A stretch of DNA of 64,000 nt from positions 61,690-125,689 of the forward strand of contig CAJXRZ010000008.1 of assembly GCA_913060515.1 (NCBI GenBank), in the 5' to 3' direction. Made by a program: the position numbers and the translations under genes. The notes beneath the pieces were generated by a model. The model was not told the origin of the DNA. It saw only the letters and a list, made by a program, of their open reading frames with translations, and did not search any database. This DNA comes from an uncultured Pseudomonadota bacterium. Lineage in GTDB: Bacteria; Myxococcota_A; UBA796; CAJQPC01. Positions 42,790 to 51,461 of this stretch are shown piece by piece. How positions within the stretch are numbered: position 1 is the first letter of the stretch; every line of letters begins with the position of its first letter.

Positions 42790-43320
42790 TCAGTGCGGCG
42801 CATCGCCTGGAGCCATGAGGCGGGCTGCCAGAAGCTCTAGTCCCGTCAGCAGGCGCTCTGACTGGTCTGCGATGGTCGAGACCGCTCGCTGCTGTTTGGG
42901 CTGGAGGCTGCCGAGCAACTCCTCTCCAAGCAGCTCGCAGTAGCCACTGACGACCCCCAAGGGGCTACGGAGATCATGGGCCAATGAGCGCCGCAGATCT
43001 CGACGCAGACCCCCTCGGCGCTGAGCGCGTGGCAGGTACCACGACAGGGTCTCTGCGCTGGAGTCTCCAGGTGGAATCCAGGCCCAGGACCAGAGCCGAG
43101 CTTGGGGACTTGGACAGCTTCCGATCCCGATGACCGCTGGAGCCCACAGCTCGGGGCGCGCTTCGATCGACAGAAAGGCACCGCTGCCTGGCTCGACCAA
43201 GACAAGGTCCGCCCGCCACCAGTCTGCGGGGTCGACCAGTTCGACTTCTACTCCGCAGCGTGAGCCGGCAGCGTGCGCAATGTCGGCAAAGGATGCCTGC
43301 TCAACCGCAACCTTCAACAA
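42790..43320 (-). CDS. HisKA-domain protein lacking the kinase ATPase domain
   Basis: 176 residues from a TTG with GGAG exactly 6 nt upstream (43327-43330). The last 75 residues are a histidine-kinase dimerisation domain with the H-box SLAHDLRSPLG (His115) and helical continuation ending at 42790. The ATP-binding domain expected next is absent; the stop is followed 24 nt later by the response-regulator start. The N-terminal 100 residues (DLVLVEPGSGAFLSIE) recall a receiver fold lacking the acceptor Asp, but this is a guess. It could be a histidine phosphotransfer protein or a dominant regulator of another kinase. Confidence 0.72.
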   Translation of the reverse strand: MLKVAVEQASFADIAHAAGSRCGVEVELVDPADWWRADLVLVEPGSGAFLSIEARPELWAPAVIGIGSCPSPQARLWSWAWIPPGDSSAETLSWYLPRAQRRGGLRRDLRRSLAHDLRSPLGVVSGYCELLGEELLGSLQPKQQRAVSTIADQSERLLTGLELLAARLMAPGDAPH

Positions 43321-43330
43321 ATCATGCTCC

Positions 43331-43361
43331 AAACAAAAAACGGGGCCCGAAGGCCCCGTTT
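43331..43361 (-). terminator. Rho-independent terminator of the FHA gene
   Basis: A 10-bp stem (43338-43347 with 43352-43361, AAACGGGGCC/GGCCCCGTTT) closes a TTCG tetraloop on the minus strand, followed by T-rich sequence. It begins 20 nt after the FHA-gene stop and lies just before the ribosome-binding site of the HisKA gene. Confidence 0.9.
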
Positions 43362-43381
43362 CGTTCAGAGGAGGCCTCGCC

Positions 43382-44716
43382 TCACTCCATGATACGGAAT
43401 CGGAAGAAGGTCTCACCAATGATGACCTCTTCACCGCCGAAGAGACGGCGCTCCGTGATCAGCTCACCGTTGACCAACGAGCCATTGGAGGACTTGTTGT
43501 CTTCGATGTAGAAGTTGTCTCCGCGACGGAAGACCTTGCAGTGGTAGCGGCTCACTTTGGAGTCGTTCTTGATCTGGATGTCGTTGTCCCGACCACGACC
43601 AATCGTGAGCGTATCGCCCATGAATGGGTAGATCTGCTCCTCGGCAGTGCCTTCTTGGTAGATGAGCAGCGCGCGACGGTCTTCACCGCTTGCACCACCC
43701 TCGTCGTCCTCGACACTCAGGCCCAGGTCCTCGACGTCACCCACCAGGTCGATCTCGACGTCGCCGTCGTCACCACCCAGAATGTCCATCTCGTCGTCGC
43801 CGTCGAAACCAAAGTCCACGTCGACAGACTCACCGTCACCGTCATCCTCGCCGGCCTCGCCAGCTTCGATGGAGATGATTTCCTCGTCGTCTTCCTCGCC
43901 GACCCGGACAGCAGCGCTGGCCTGGTCACCGAAGACGCCGGAGAGGTCCTCACGGATGGAGTCGGTGCTGGAGTGCACACCGTCGCCCGAAGGCTCCTCG
44001 GTGAACATCGCGTCGTCGTCGAACTCGTCAACTTGACCGCTCAGGTCCTCGACTTCGCCGCCGAAATCTTCAACTTCGCCACCGAAATCTTCCACTTCGC
44101 CACCGAAGTCCTCGACCTCGCCACCAAAGTCCTCAACCTCGCCACCAAACTCTTCAACGTCTTCGGAGGAGTCAGATAGCGCGGGCTCCTCGTCGTCGTC
44201 GTCTTCGTCTTCGCCTGCGTCCACCTCGACCTCAGCCTCGGTGTCAGGCACAGAGACGCCGGTGTCGTGCTCGGCCTTTTCAGCCAGCTCAACCCAACGG
44301 TGCAGGGACTCCGAGAAGTCGCCCTTGTCGGACTCCAGAGACTCCAGGCGCTCGCCTGCAGCGTCCAGCTCGTCCTTGAAGGTAGAGGCTTCAACTTCGA
44401 ACTCGTCGTCGCTGAGCTCACCAATTGCCTGGCGGAGCTGAAGCTCCTCCATCTCTTCATCGGCACTCGCCTTCTTGGCGTTCACCTCTTCGATCTGGTC
44501 TTGCAGTGATGCCAAGACTTCCTCGATCTCGGTGACCTGCGGACGGATCTTGTCCGCGATCTCGAGGGACGAAATCTCGTTCTTCATCACCACCTTCTCG
44601 ATGGTGGCAGCCGAGAACTTTCCGCTCTGCTCCTGCGCACGATCGATGAAGGTTCGGAGCTTGGCGTACTCCTCAAGATGACCCTTGAAACTTTCCAGCA
44701 GCTCGGTCTGTTCCAT
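43382..44716 (-). CDS. Acidic coiled-coil FHA-domain protein with heptad repeats
   Basis: 444 residues from the ATG at 44716. Residues 1-135 are predicted helical/coiled coil. The middle (to about 350) is extremely acidic and contains five tandem copies of FGGEVED. The C-terminal 100 residues are a forkhead-associated domain: LTIGRGRDNDIQI, SKVSRYHCKVF, SSNGSLVNG, which binds phosphothreonine. It is probably a client or scaffold for Hanks-type kinases such as the one at the right end of this window. Single gene with its own terminator. The frame is open 11 codons upstream of the chosen start. Confidence 0.85.
   Translation of the reverse strand: MEQTELLESFKGHLEEYAKLRTFIDRAQEQSGKFSAATIEKVVMKNEISSLEIADKIRPQVTEIEEVLASLQDQIEEVNAKKASADEEMEELQLRQAIGELSDDEFEVEASTFKDELDAAGERLESLESDKGDFSESLHRWVELAEKAEHDTGVSVPDTEAEVEVDAGEDEDDDDEEPALSDSSEDVEEFGGEVEDFGGEVEDFGGEVEDFGGEVEDFGGEVEDLSGQVDEFDDDAMFTEEPSGDGVHSSTDSIREDLSGVFGDQASAAVRVGEEDDEEIISIEAGEAGEDDGDGESVDVDFGFDGDDEMDILGGDDGDVEIDLVGDVEDLGLSVEDDEGGASGEDRRALLIYQEGTAEEQIYPFMGDTLTIGRGRDNDIQIKNDSKVSRYHCKVFRRGDNFYIEDNKSSNGSLVNGELITERRLFGGEEVIIGETFFRFRIME
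44045..44149. repeat. Five 21-bp tandem repeats in the FHA gene
   Basis: Units at 44045-44065, 44066-44086, 44087-44107, 44108-44128 and 44129-44149 encode FGGEVED on the minus strand. The units differ by a few bases each, so they are not a recent perfect expansion. Confidence 0.9.
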
Positions 44717-44831
44717 GTGCTCCAACCACTCCCGGGACGAGGGTCCCAAAACTCAACATGCCGCTCCGAGAATGGAGCCGCGACAGGTGGGTTTTAGTGC
44801 GTGCGATGCAGTGGAGTCAAGGTGACGTCTG

Positions 44832-45431
44832 TCACGGCTCGCCCATTGGCCCGAGAGCGACCGACAAAGAGACGTGGAGACCACCGGCCGTTGGGCTTGC
44901 TTGAATTCGCGCGCGGCGGCGCTTGGCCTTGCTTGTGGCGTCGCTGACGGCGTAAACCCGGAACAGGGTCTCCACCCCGATGAGGGGAACCAAGGACTGA
45001 TAGTTCTCGGTGTATGCGAAGAAGGCTCCTGTGCCGACCAGAACGAGCTCCACAACCGCATATCCAAGGCCCAATCCACGCTCTCCCAGGAGGAGATGAC
45101 CGGTGCCTGGCCAGAGCATCGACGTCCCGAAGACCACCAACGGGCGCGGGCTGTGCTCCCTTAGGCGCGCCAACTCCACGCTCTGGCGGTGGTAGAGCTC
45201 AGCGACCTCTTCCTTCAAGAAGACGGTGGAGGCGGGCTCTCCGTTGATCCAGGCAGCCTCGACCAGCGCCAGGCTGACTTGGTACTCCTGATTTCTACCT
45301 GTGAGCACCAACGAGGTCGGGCCGGCGCTCTTGACAGCCCCCTGAATCTCCCCTCCCCCGAGCAGCTCAACTTGTACCTGATCGCCAGGATCCAGAGCCA
45401 AGGCCGCGGCGCAAAAGAGCAACGGGCTCAC
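44832..45431 (-). CDS. Exported/membrane protein of unknown function
   Basis: 199 residues. The N-terminal segment is a signal peptide, followed by a small beta-barrel-like region (VQVELLGGGEIQGAV, SLVLTGRNQEYQVSLA). The second half has two or three membrane segments with a glycine pattern (SMLWPGTGHLLLGERGLGLG) like TM2-type small membrane domains, ending in a basic tail. No family claimed. The GTG start overlaps the dnaB stop (GTGA), so it is probably co-transcribed with dnaB. Confidence 0.72.
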   Translation of the reverse strand: MSPLLFCAAALALDPGDQVQVELLGGGEIQGAVKSAGPTSLVLTGRNQEYQVSLALVEAAWINGEPASTVFLKEEVAELYHRQSVELARLREHSPRPLVVFGTSMLWPGTGHLLLGERGLGLGYAVVELVLVGTGAFFAYTENYQSLVPLIGVETLFRVYAVSDATSKAKRRRARIQASPTAGGLHVSLSVALGPMGEP

Positions 45432-46762
45432 CCGACGTAGCCGTGGTTCTGCTCCAAGTTCTCAAAGCGGGTGAACTTGCCTTCGAAGAAGAGCTTCACC
45501 GTTCCCGTTGGGCCGTTTCGTTGCTTCGCTACGATGATCTCAGCGACATTGGGCTCGGTGGTGGTGTCCGGGTTGTAGTACTCATCCCGGTAGATGAACA
45601 TGATGATGTCTGCGTCCTGCTCAATGGCGCCAGACTCACGCAGGTCGCTGACCATGGGCCGCTTGTCGGCTCTCTGCTCCACAGCGCGGTTGAGCTGACT
45701 GAGCGCCAAGACGGGCAAATCCAGCTCCTTGGCCATGTGCTTCAGACCACGGGAGATGGCCGAGATCTCCTGCTCACGAGACTGAGCATTGGCGCTCATG
45801 AGCTGCAGATAGTCGATGACGATCATCGAGAGGTTTGGGTTCCTCGCTTTGAGGCGCCGAGCCTTGGAGCGCACCTGAGTGATGCTCAGACCGGGGGTAT
45901 CGTCGATGAACATCGGTGCGTGGTACAGGGTCTCGTTGGCTGCCTCTAGTGCGGGCCAGTCCTCGGCCTTAGACAGCATGCCGGTACGCATCTTGCCTGC
46001 ATCGACCCGGGCCTCAGAACCCAGAACACGCATTGCGAGCTGACCGGCCGCCATCTCCAGCGAGAAGACCCCGACGCCGTAGCCAGCGATGGCGGCCCGC
46101 TGCGCAAAGTTCAGAGCCAGGGCCGTCTTGCCCATGGCTGGGCGCGCCGCCAGGATGATGAGGTCCGAGCGCTGAAAGCCAGCCAGGATGCGGTCCATGT
46201 CGATGAAGCCAGTGGGAATACCGGTCACCTCTCCGCTGTGGTTGGAGCGCTCCTCCAACTTCACCCACTGCTCGTCCAAGAGGGCGTTTAGAGGGAGCCA
46301 GTCCTTCTTGGAGCGCTGTTGAGCGACCTGGAAGACCTCCTGCTCAGCGAAGTTGAGCAGCTCCGCCAGGTCCTCGGAGCCGTCCATCACCTTCTTGTTG
46401 ATCTCCGCGGAGACCTTGATGAGCTGGCGAAGCACGCTCTTCTCTTTGACCAGCTTGGCGTAGTACTCCAGATTCTCGGTGCTGGGCACCTGCTCAGGGA
46501 GCGAGCTGATGTAGGAGAGGCCACCGAAGTCCTCTGCTGTGTTGCTGGCCACGATGTAGTCGTGCAGCCCCAACACATCGAGTGGGTCTCCCTTGGAGCT
46601 CTGAGCCAGCATGAGCTCAAAGATCTTGGCGTGGGCGGCGCTGTAGAAGTCTTCTGGGACCAAGACCTCGCCGATTGAGGGGATCTGCTCGTGGTCCAGC
46701 AGCAACCCACCAAGGATGGCGCGCTCGGCGTCCAGCGACTGGGGGAACTGTCGGGTCTCCAC
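45428..46762 (-). CDS. dnaB: Replicative DNA helicase DnaB
   Basis: 444 residues. The N-terminal primase-binding domain starts PQSLDAERAILGGLLLD; the RecA-like helicase has Walker A ARPAMGKTALA near residue 215, Walker B LSMIVIDYLQLM, and LSQLNRAVEQRADKRP with the arginine finger region. The hexamer unwinds the lagging-strand template at the fork. Of two possible GTG starts, the second (46762) has GAGG at 7 nt and is preferred. It follows the rplI terminator, consistent with a separate promoter. Confidence 0.97.
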   Translation of the reverse strand: METRQFPQSLDAERAILGGLLLDHEQIPSIGEVLVPEDFYSAAHAKIFELMLAQSSKGDPLDVLGLHDYIVASNTAEDFGGLSYISSLPEQVPSTENLEYYAKLVKEKSVLRQLIKVSAEINKKVMDGSEDLAELLNFAEQEVFQVAQQRSKKDWLPLNALLDEQWVKLEERSNHSGEVTGIPTGFIDMDRILAGFQRSDLIILAARPAMGKTALALNFAQRAAIAGYGVGVFSLEMAAGQLAMRVLGSEARVDAGKMRTGMLSKAEDWPALEAANETLYHAPMFIDDTPGLSITQVRSKARRLKARNPNLSMIVIDYLQLMSANAQSREQEISAISRGLKHMAKELDLPVLALSQLNRAVEQRADKRPMVSDLRESGAIEQDADIIMFIYRDEYYNPDTTTEPNVAEIIVAKQRNGPTGTVKLFFEGKFTRFENLEQNHGYVG

Positions 46763-46846
46763 ACACACCTCATTCAGGGGCTCAGGCTAACCGCAAACGC
46801 AGCGGCTTCCCCAAAAAGCCAATCCCAAAGGTTCAGCCCAAAAACA

Positions 46847-46885
46847 AAGAGGGCGGCGTGGACACAATGTCCACGCCGCCCTCTT
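46847..46885 (-). terminator. Strong hairpin terminator after rplI
   Basis: An 18-bp perfect stem (46847-46864 with 46868-46885) closes a 3-nt loop. The A-rich flank at 46841-46848 supplies the U tract for the minus-strand rplI transcript. It separates the ribosomal-protein block from dnaB. Confidence 0.9.
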
Positions 46886-46900
46886 GCCGTTGAGGCGCGA

Positions 46901-47344
46901 TTACTCGCGAATCACGTAGACCTTCACGCTGGTGTCGATGCCCATGGGCAGCTTGATCTGGGCGTGATGCACACCCAGGCTGCGAATGGCGTCGTCCAGA
47001 ATGATGGACTTGCGATCCACCTCGAAGCCCTCAGCGGCCAAGGCCTCCGAGATATCCTTGGTGGTGACCGAACCGAAGAGCTTGTCTTCTTCGCCAGCGG
47101 CACGCTTGATGGACACGGCCACCTCAGCGAGCTGAGCAGCGAGCGCCTTGGAGACGTTCTCGATGCGTGCACGGCGAGCAGAGGTCACGCGCTTCTGGTG
47201 ATCCAGGCGCTTGACGTTCCGCTCATCAGCCAACATGGCCAAGCCACGGGGGATGAGGAAGTTGCGACCGTAGCCATCGGCCACGTTGACAACATCACCC
47301 ACCAAACCCAAGTTCTTCACGTCTTCCTGCAGGATGACCTTCAT
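46901..47344 (-). CDS. rplI: 50S ribosomal protein bL9
   Basis: 147 residues, the normal length. The N-terminal MKVILQEDVKNLGLVGDVV and GYGRNFLIPRGLA are the bL9 signature; the C-terminal domain (FGSVTTKDISEALAAEG, KLPMGIDTSVKVYV) follows after a long helix. It lies 3 nt after the rpsF stop; the rpsR gene that normally sits between them is absent. Confidence 0.98.
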   Translation of the reverse strand: MKVILQEDVKNLGLVGDVVNVADGYGRNFLIPRGLAMLADERNVKRLDHQKRVTSARRARIENVSKALAAQLAEVAVSIKRAAGEEDKLFGSVTTKDISEALAAEGFEVDRKSIILDDAIRSLGVHHAQIKLPMGIDTSVKVYVIRE

Positions 47345-47347
47345 GAC

Positions 47348-47911
47348 TCAGCCCTCCTCGGAGGTGGCGTCGGCAGCAGGTGCCTCGGCATCAGCAGCTG
47401 GAGCAGCGGCGGCCGCAGCGGCCTCCTCTTCAGCCTTGGCAGCAGCAGCAGCAGCTTCCTTGGCAGCAGCAGCTTCAGCTTGCTTGCGGGCCATCTCGGC
47501 GTAAGCAGCCTCTTCGGCGGCACGGACGGCCTCCTCAGCAGCGCGCTTTGCAGCCTCTTCAGCCTTCTGCTTCACGATCTCTTCGGCAGCAGCCTGGGAC
47601 TCAGACAAGTCCACGTCCACAGCCAGACGAACCGTCAGGAAGCGGAGCAGCTTGTCGTCGATGCCCAAGTTGCGCTCGAGCTCGGCAATCAGGGTTCCGG
47701 GGCCCACGAAGCGAACGTAGACGTAGTGGCCCTTGGAGTTCTTCTGGATTGGGTATGCCAGCTTGCGCTTGCCCCAGTCGTCGAAGAACAACAGAGTGCC
47801 CTCGTTTCCGCCGATGATGGTCTCGACCTTCTCGCTGATGGTCTTCAGAGTGTCCTCTGGGACCTCAGGCTTGACCACGTAGATGGTCTCGTATTCGTGC
47901 TGGATCAGCAT
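47348..47911 (-). CDS. rpsF: 30S ribosomal protein bS6 with long Ala/Glu-rich C-terminal extension
   Basis: 187 residues from the ATG at 47911. Residues 1-105 are bS6 (YETIYVVKPEVPEDTLK, GKRKLAYPIQKNSKGHYVYV, RFLTVRL). The remaining 80 residues are a highly helical tail of Ala, Glu and Lys (KQKAEEAAKRAAEEAVRAAE and similar), ending in an acidic Ala/Pro segment. Usual bS6 is 95-140 residues. In the ribosome bS6 pairs with bS18. A short gap of 10 nt separates it from hppA upstream. Confidence 0.95.
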   Translation of the reverse strand: MLIQHEYETIYVVKPEVPEDTLKTISEKVETIIGGNEGTLLFFDDWGKRKLAYPIQKNSKGHYVYVRFVGPGTLIAELERNLGIDDKLLRFLTVRLAVDVDLSESQAAAEEIVKQKAEEAAKRAAEEAVRAAEEAAYAEMARKQAEAAAAKEAAAAAAKAEEEAAAAAAAPAADAEAPAADATSEEG

Positions 47912-47921
47912 TTGAAAAATC

Positions 47922-50033
47922 CTAGAAACTAAGGAGGCCGTCGAAGTTGGCGAGCATGGGCGCAATCACGAGTGCCACGACGCTCATCAGCTTGACGAGA
48001 ATGTTGAGAGAAGGACCGGCGGTGTCCTTGAAGGGGTCGCCAACGGTGTCGCCAACAACGGCAGCATCGTGCGTAGGGGTTCCCTTCTGCACGAAGGTGC
48101 CGTCAGGCATCTGAAAGCCCTTGCCCTCGAAAGACTTCTTGGCGTTGTCCCATGCACCACCTGCATTGGACATGAAGATTGCCATCGAGACACCGGAGAC
48201 CGTCACACCAGCGAGCAGACCACCAAGGGCCTCCTTGCCGAAGACAAAGCCAACGATGACCGGCGAGGTCACAGCCAACAGGCCAGGCAACACCATCTGC
48301 TTGATGGCTGCGTTGGTGGAGATGTCCACACAGCGCGCAGTATCAGGCTTGGCGGTGCCTTCCAGCAGACCATCAATCTCACGGAACTGACGACGAACTT
48401 CTTCAATCATCTCCATCGCTGCCTCGCCCACTGCGCGCATTGCCATCGCAGAGAACAAGAAGGGCAGCATGCCGCCCACGAAGAGACCAGCCATCACGAT
48501 CGGCTGGCTGATGTCGATGGTCTTCAGACCCGAGGTCTGCATGAACGCGGCGAAGAGAGCCAACGCGGTCATTGCAGCCGAACCGATTGCGAAGCCCTTT
48601 CCGATGGCTGCGGTGGTGTTGCCCACTGCATCCAGCTTGTCGGTGCGCTCGCGTACGATTGGGTCCTGGTGAGACATCTCAGCGATGCCGCCAGCGTTGT
48701 CAGCGATGGGACCGTATGCGTCCACAGCCAGCTGAATGCCGGTGGTGGAGAGCATGCCCAAGGCTGCGATAGCGACACCGTAGAGGCCTGCGAAGGCGTT
48801 CGATGCAACCACACCGATGGCGATCAGCAAGACTGGAACCGCGGTGGACTCCATGCCTACTGCCAAACCAGCGATGATGTTGGTTGCCTCGCCAGTACGA
48901 GACTGCTCAGCGATGCTCATCACGGGACGCTTGCCCATCGAGCAGTAGTAGGAGGTCACCAGACCAATGGCGACGCCAGCGGCCAAACCGGCCACCGTTG
49001 CTGCGCCAACCTGCCACCACTCCACCACGAGGGCGGAACCAGGAGCAGTGACACCGCTTGCGGGCCAGAAAACCTTGGCCAAGCCAAAGGTCGCGATGGC
49101 CATTGCGCCAGCAGCACCGAAGGCGCCGACGTCCAGAGCCACCTGAGGGTTTCCACCCTCCTTGGTCTTGACGAAGAAGGTACCGATGATGGAAGCGATG
49201 ATGCCGCCACCAGCGATGAGCAGAGGCAGAATCACAGGAGCGAGGTCATCCTCGCCGCTCTGCACATTCAGGCCCAACCCCAGAACCATGGCACCGATGA
49301 TTGCGCCAACGTAGGACTCGAAGAGGTCTGCACCCATTCCAGCCACGTCACCGACGTTGTCACCGACGTTGTCAGCGATAACGGCCGGGTTGCGGGGGTC
49401 ATCCTCGGGCAAGCCCGCCTCGACCTTGCCGACCAGGTCGGCGCCGACGTCAGCTGCCTTGGTGTAGATGCCACCACCCACGCGGGCGAAGAGCGCGATG
49501 GACGAGGCGCCCATCGAGAAGCCGGTGAGCACGTTCAGGATGGTCTTCCAGTCGTCGCCAAAGATGGCGAAGTGGTACAGGAAGAACAGGCCGGTCAAGC
49601 CGAGAATGGCCAGACCAACCACCGTCATGCCCATCACAGCGCCGCCGGAGAACGCCACGTTGAGCGCCTCTGAGAGGCTGGTACGAGCAGCAGCGGTGGT
49701 ACGAACGTTGGCGTTGGTAGCGACCTTCATGCCGATGTAGCCGGCCAAACCGGATGCCACAGCGCCCATGATGAAGGACACAGCGATGAGGGGGCTCTGG
49801 TTGTCGCCGCTCCAGTTCGCAGCAGCCAAGATGACTGCGACGATGGCAACGAAGCCAGCCAAGACCTTGTACTCACGGGCCAAGAAGGCCATCGCGCCAA
49901 TCTGAATCTGTTGGGCGATGTCCTTCATCACTTCGTCGCCAGCATCTTGCTTGCTGACCCACGAAGACTTCCAGACTGCGTACAGCAGGGCCAGTACGGC
50001 GGCCCCGGGTACTGCAAATACTGCAGGATTCAT
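47922..50033 (-). CDS. hppA: Membrane-bound ion-translocating pyrophosphatase
   Basis: 703 residues with about 16 membrane helices. It couples PPi hydrolysis to H+ or Na+ transport. Catalytic segments include [40 protein letters not shown] and the late [14 protein letters not shown]. The potassium-dependence site reads [10 protein letters not shown]; Ala at this position, rather than Lys, marks the K+-dependent subclass, which includes Na+ pumps. Which ion is pumped cannot be decided by eye. It sits inside the pth-rpsF block, an unusual spot. Confidence 0.97.
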   Translation of the reverse strand: MNPAVFAVPGAAVLALLYAVWKSSWVSKQDAGDEVMKDIAQQIQIGAMAFLAREYKVLAGFVAIVAVILAAANWSGDNQSPLIAVSFIMGAVASGLAGYIGMKVATNANVRTTAAARTSLSEALNVAFSGGAVMGMTVVGLAILGLTGLFFLYHFAIFGDDWKTILNVLTGFSMGASSIALFARVGGGIYTKAADVGADLVGKVEAGLPEDDPRNPAVIADNVGDNVGDVAGMGADLFESYVGAIIGAMVLGLGLNVQSGEDDLAPVILPLLIAGGGIIASIIGTFFVKTKEGGNPQVALDVGAFGAAGAMAIATFGLAKVFWPASGVTAPGSALVVEWWQVGAATVAGLAAGVAIGLVTSYYCSMGKRPVMSIAEQSRTGEATNIIAGLAVGMESTAVPVLLIAIGVVASNAFAGLYGVAIAALGMLSTTGIQLAVDAYGPIADNAGGIAEMSHQDPIVRERTDKLDAVGNTTAAIGKGFAIGSAAMTALALFAAFMQTSGLKTIDISQPIVMAGLFVGGMLPFLFSAMAMRAVGEAAMEMIEEVRRQFREIDGLLEGTAKPDTARCVDISTNAAIKQMVLPGLLAVTSPVIVGFVFGKEALGGLLAGVTVSGVSMAIFMSNAGGAWDNAKKSFEGKGFQMPDGTFVQKGTPTHDAAVVGDTVGDPFKDTAGPSLNILVKLMSVVALVIAPMLANFDGLLSF

Positions 50034-50665
50034 AGTTTTTCTCCTCCGGCCGAAGCCGGTGTTTGATCCGCAGCAGGCTTGCTTCCAGTGCGACCCCGTC
50101 CAGGGCGCACGTTGAAGCGATTCATGGCAGCTTCCAGCCCATCGGAGACCAACAACTCCACACCGTCAGCGGCCGTATCGACCACTCCAGCGAGGCTGTC
50201 CTTCTCCGTGGCGTTCCACTTTCCAAGCACGTAGTCGGCGGTCTCCCACCCCTCGGGTGGCCGGCCGATGCCGACTCGAACCCGGATGTAGCCCGGGCCC
50301 CCCATGTGCTTGTGCAGATCACGAAGTCCGTTGTGTCCGCCGTGCCCCCCACCCTTCTTGATGCGAACCGCACCGAAGGGAAGGTCCAGCTCGTCGTGCA
50401 CCACGATCAACTCGTCAATCTGCCCCTTGAAATAGCCCACCACTGAGCGTGTGGGATGTCCAGAGCGATTCATGAAGGTCTGGGGCTTGAGCAGCACCGT
50501 CTTCTCATGCCGGATGGGGCCAGAGCCGACCAGAGCACCATGCTGCACCTTGGTGCAGTCGATGTTCCAGCGTTCCGCCAAGCGATCAACGACCAAAAAC
50601 CCGACATTGTGTCGAGTTCCTTCGTACTTACGCCCAGGGTTGCCCAGTCCAGCCAAAAATCGCAC
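50030..50665 (-). CDS. pth: Peptidyl-tRNA hydrolase
   Basis: 211 residues. It releases tRNA from prematurely dissociated peptidyl-tRNA. The active-site residues are seen in [18 protein letters not shown] (Asn and catalytic His), QTFMNRSG and [11 protein letters not shown] (Asp), with [10 protein letters not shown] downstream. The C-terminus carries about 20 extra residues of low-complexity sequence. The GTG start follows rplY by 14 nt, and its stop overlaps hppA. Confidence 0.97.
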   Translation of the reverse strand: MRFLAGLGNPGRKYEGTRHNVGFLVVDRLAERWNIDCTKVQHGALVGSGPIRHEKTVLLKPQTFMNRSGHPTRSVVGYFKGQIDELIVVHDELDLPFGAVRIKKGGGHGGHNGLRDLHKHMGGPGYIRVRVGIGRPPEGWETADYVLGKWNATEKDSLAGVVDTAADGVELLVSDGLEAAMNRFNVRPGRGRTGSKPAADQTPASAGGEKL

Positions 50666-50679
50666 TTGGATAATCCTAC

Positions 50680-51261
50680 TTACTCAGCAGCTGGTACTGC
50701 AGCTTCAGTGCGGCGGCCCTTGCAGGCGAAGATGTTGAAGTCGACCGTGGTGATGACTTCGCAGCCCTCGGGAGGTACGACCGCAGAGGCGCGCAACATG
50801 TCACCCAAGTCCATCTCGGTCACATCGACCTCGATGACAGCGGGGATGTTCTGCGGCAATGCACGAATCGGAAGCGTGTGACGCAGCTTCTGCATCTTGC
50901 CACCGACGATGATTCCCTTTGCCTTGCCCACGTGGGTCACTGGGACCTCGACGAGCAGGGTCTCATCCTCACGAACCTCAAAGAAGTCTGCGTGGAGGAG
51001 ACGGCGACTGACGGGGTGCTTCTGAGTAGCAGTCAGCACGCAGTGCTTCACGCCGGCGCCCGTGTCAATGGCCAGGATGGTGTTGGGGTTGCTGGAGCGT
51101 TGAAAGATGAGCCGGAGCTCAGCTGGGTCAATGCTGATGTGGGCTGGATCTGCACCATCGCGGTACACCAGCGCAGGGATGCGGCCGGCAGCGCGGATCT
51201 TGCGTGCTGCCCCCTTCCCAAATTCCGAGCGGCTTTCTGCCGACAGCGGGGTGGCGTCCAT
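50680..51261 (-). CDS. rplY: 50S ribosomal protein bL25, CTC/TL5 form
   Basis: 193 residues: the 5S-rRNA-binding bL25 domain (residues 1-95: ESRSEFGKGAARKIRAAGRIP, ALVYRDG) followed by the CTC/TL5 C-terminal beta domain (LLVEVPVTHVGKAKGI, IPAVIEVDVTEMDLGD). This long form is typical outside enterobacteria. A 200-nt non-coding stretch lies between it and prs; it holds a CTGTTC/GAACAG inverted repeat (51320-51335) but no clear terminator. Confidence 0.96.
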   Translation of the reverse strand: MDATPLSAESRSEFGKGAARKIRAAGRIPALVYRDGADPAHISIDPAELRLIFQRSSNPNTILAIDTGAGVKHCVLTATQKHPVSRRLLHADFFEVREDETLLVEVPVTHVGKAKGIIVGGKMQKLRHTLPIRALPQNIPAVIEVDVTEMDLGDMLRASAVVPPEGCEVITTVDFNIFACKGRRTEAAVPAAE

Positions 51262-51461
51262 GAGAAATTCCCGATTTTCGGCGGGAGCCCTCGCGCCTTT
51301 TGAGCGTGCAGTAAGCGCCCTGTTCTCATGAACAGAGGCTAGCCAGTCGCGCCCTGGGCTCCGGGGTCAATCTCAGAGGACGACCCGACGCGGCAGCAAT
51401 GTGTGCAGTGGATTCCCACCGCGCCGCGCATGTATCCAGTCCCCACCCCTGGGGCAAGCCT

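Noticed and set aside
48069..49673. 534-codon plus-strand frame opposite hppA
   Set aside because: Antisense to the pyrophosphatase with its clear catalytic motifs; composition is His/Gly/Thr-rich with no domain.
51320..51335. CTGTTC/GAACAG inverted repeat upstream of rplY as an operator
   Set aside because: Only a 6-bp arm, not next to a visible promoter, and no second copy in the window; too weak to annotate as a feature.
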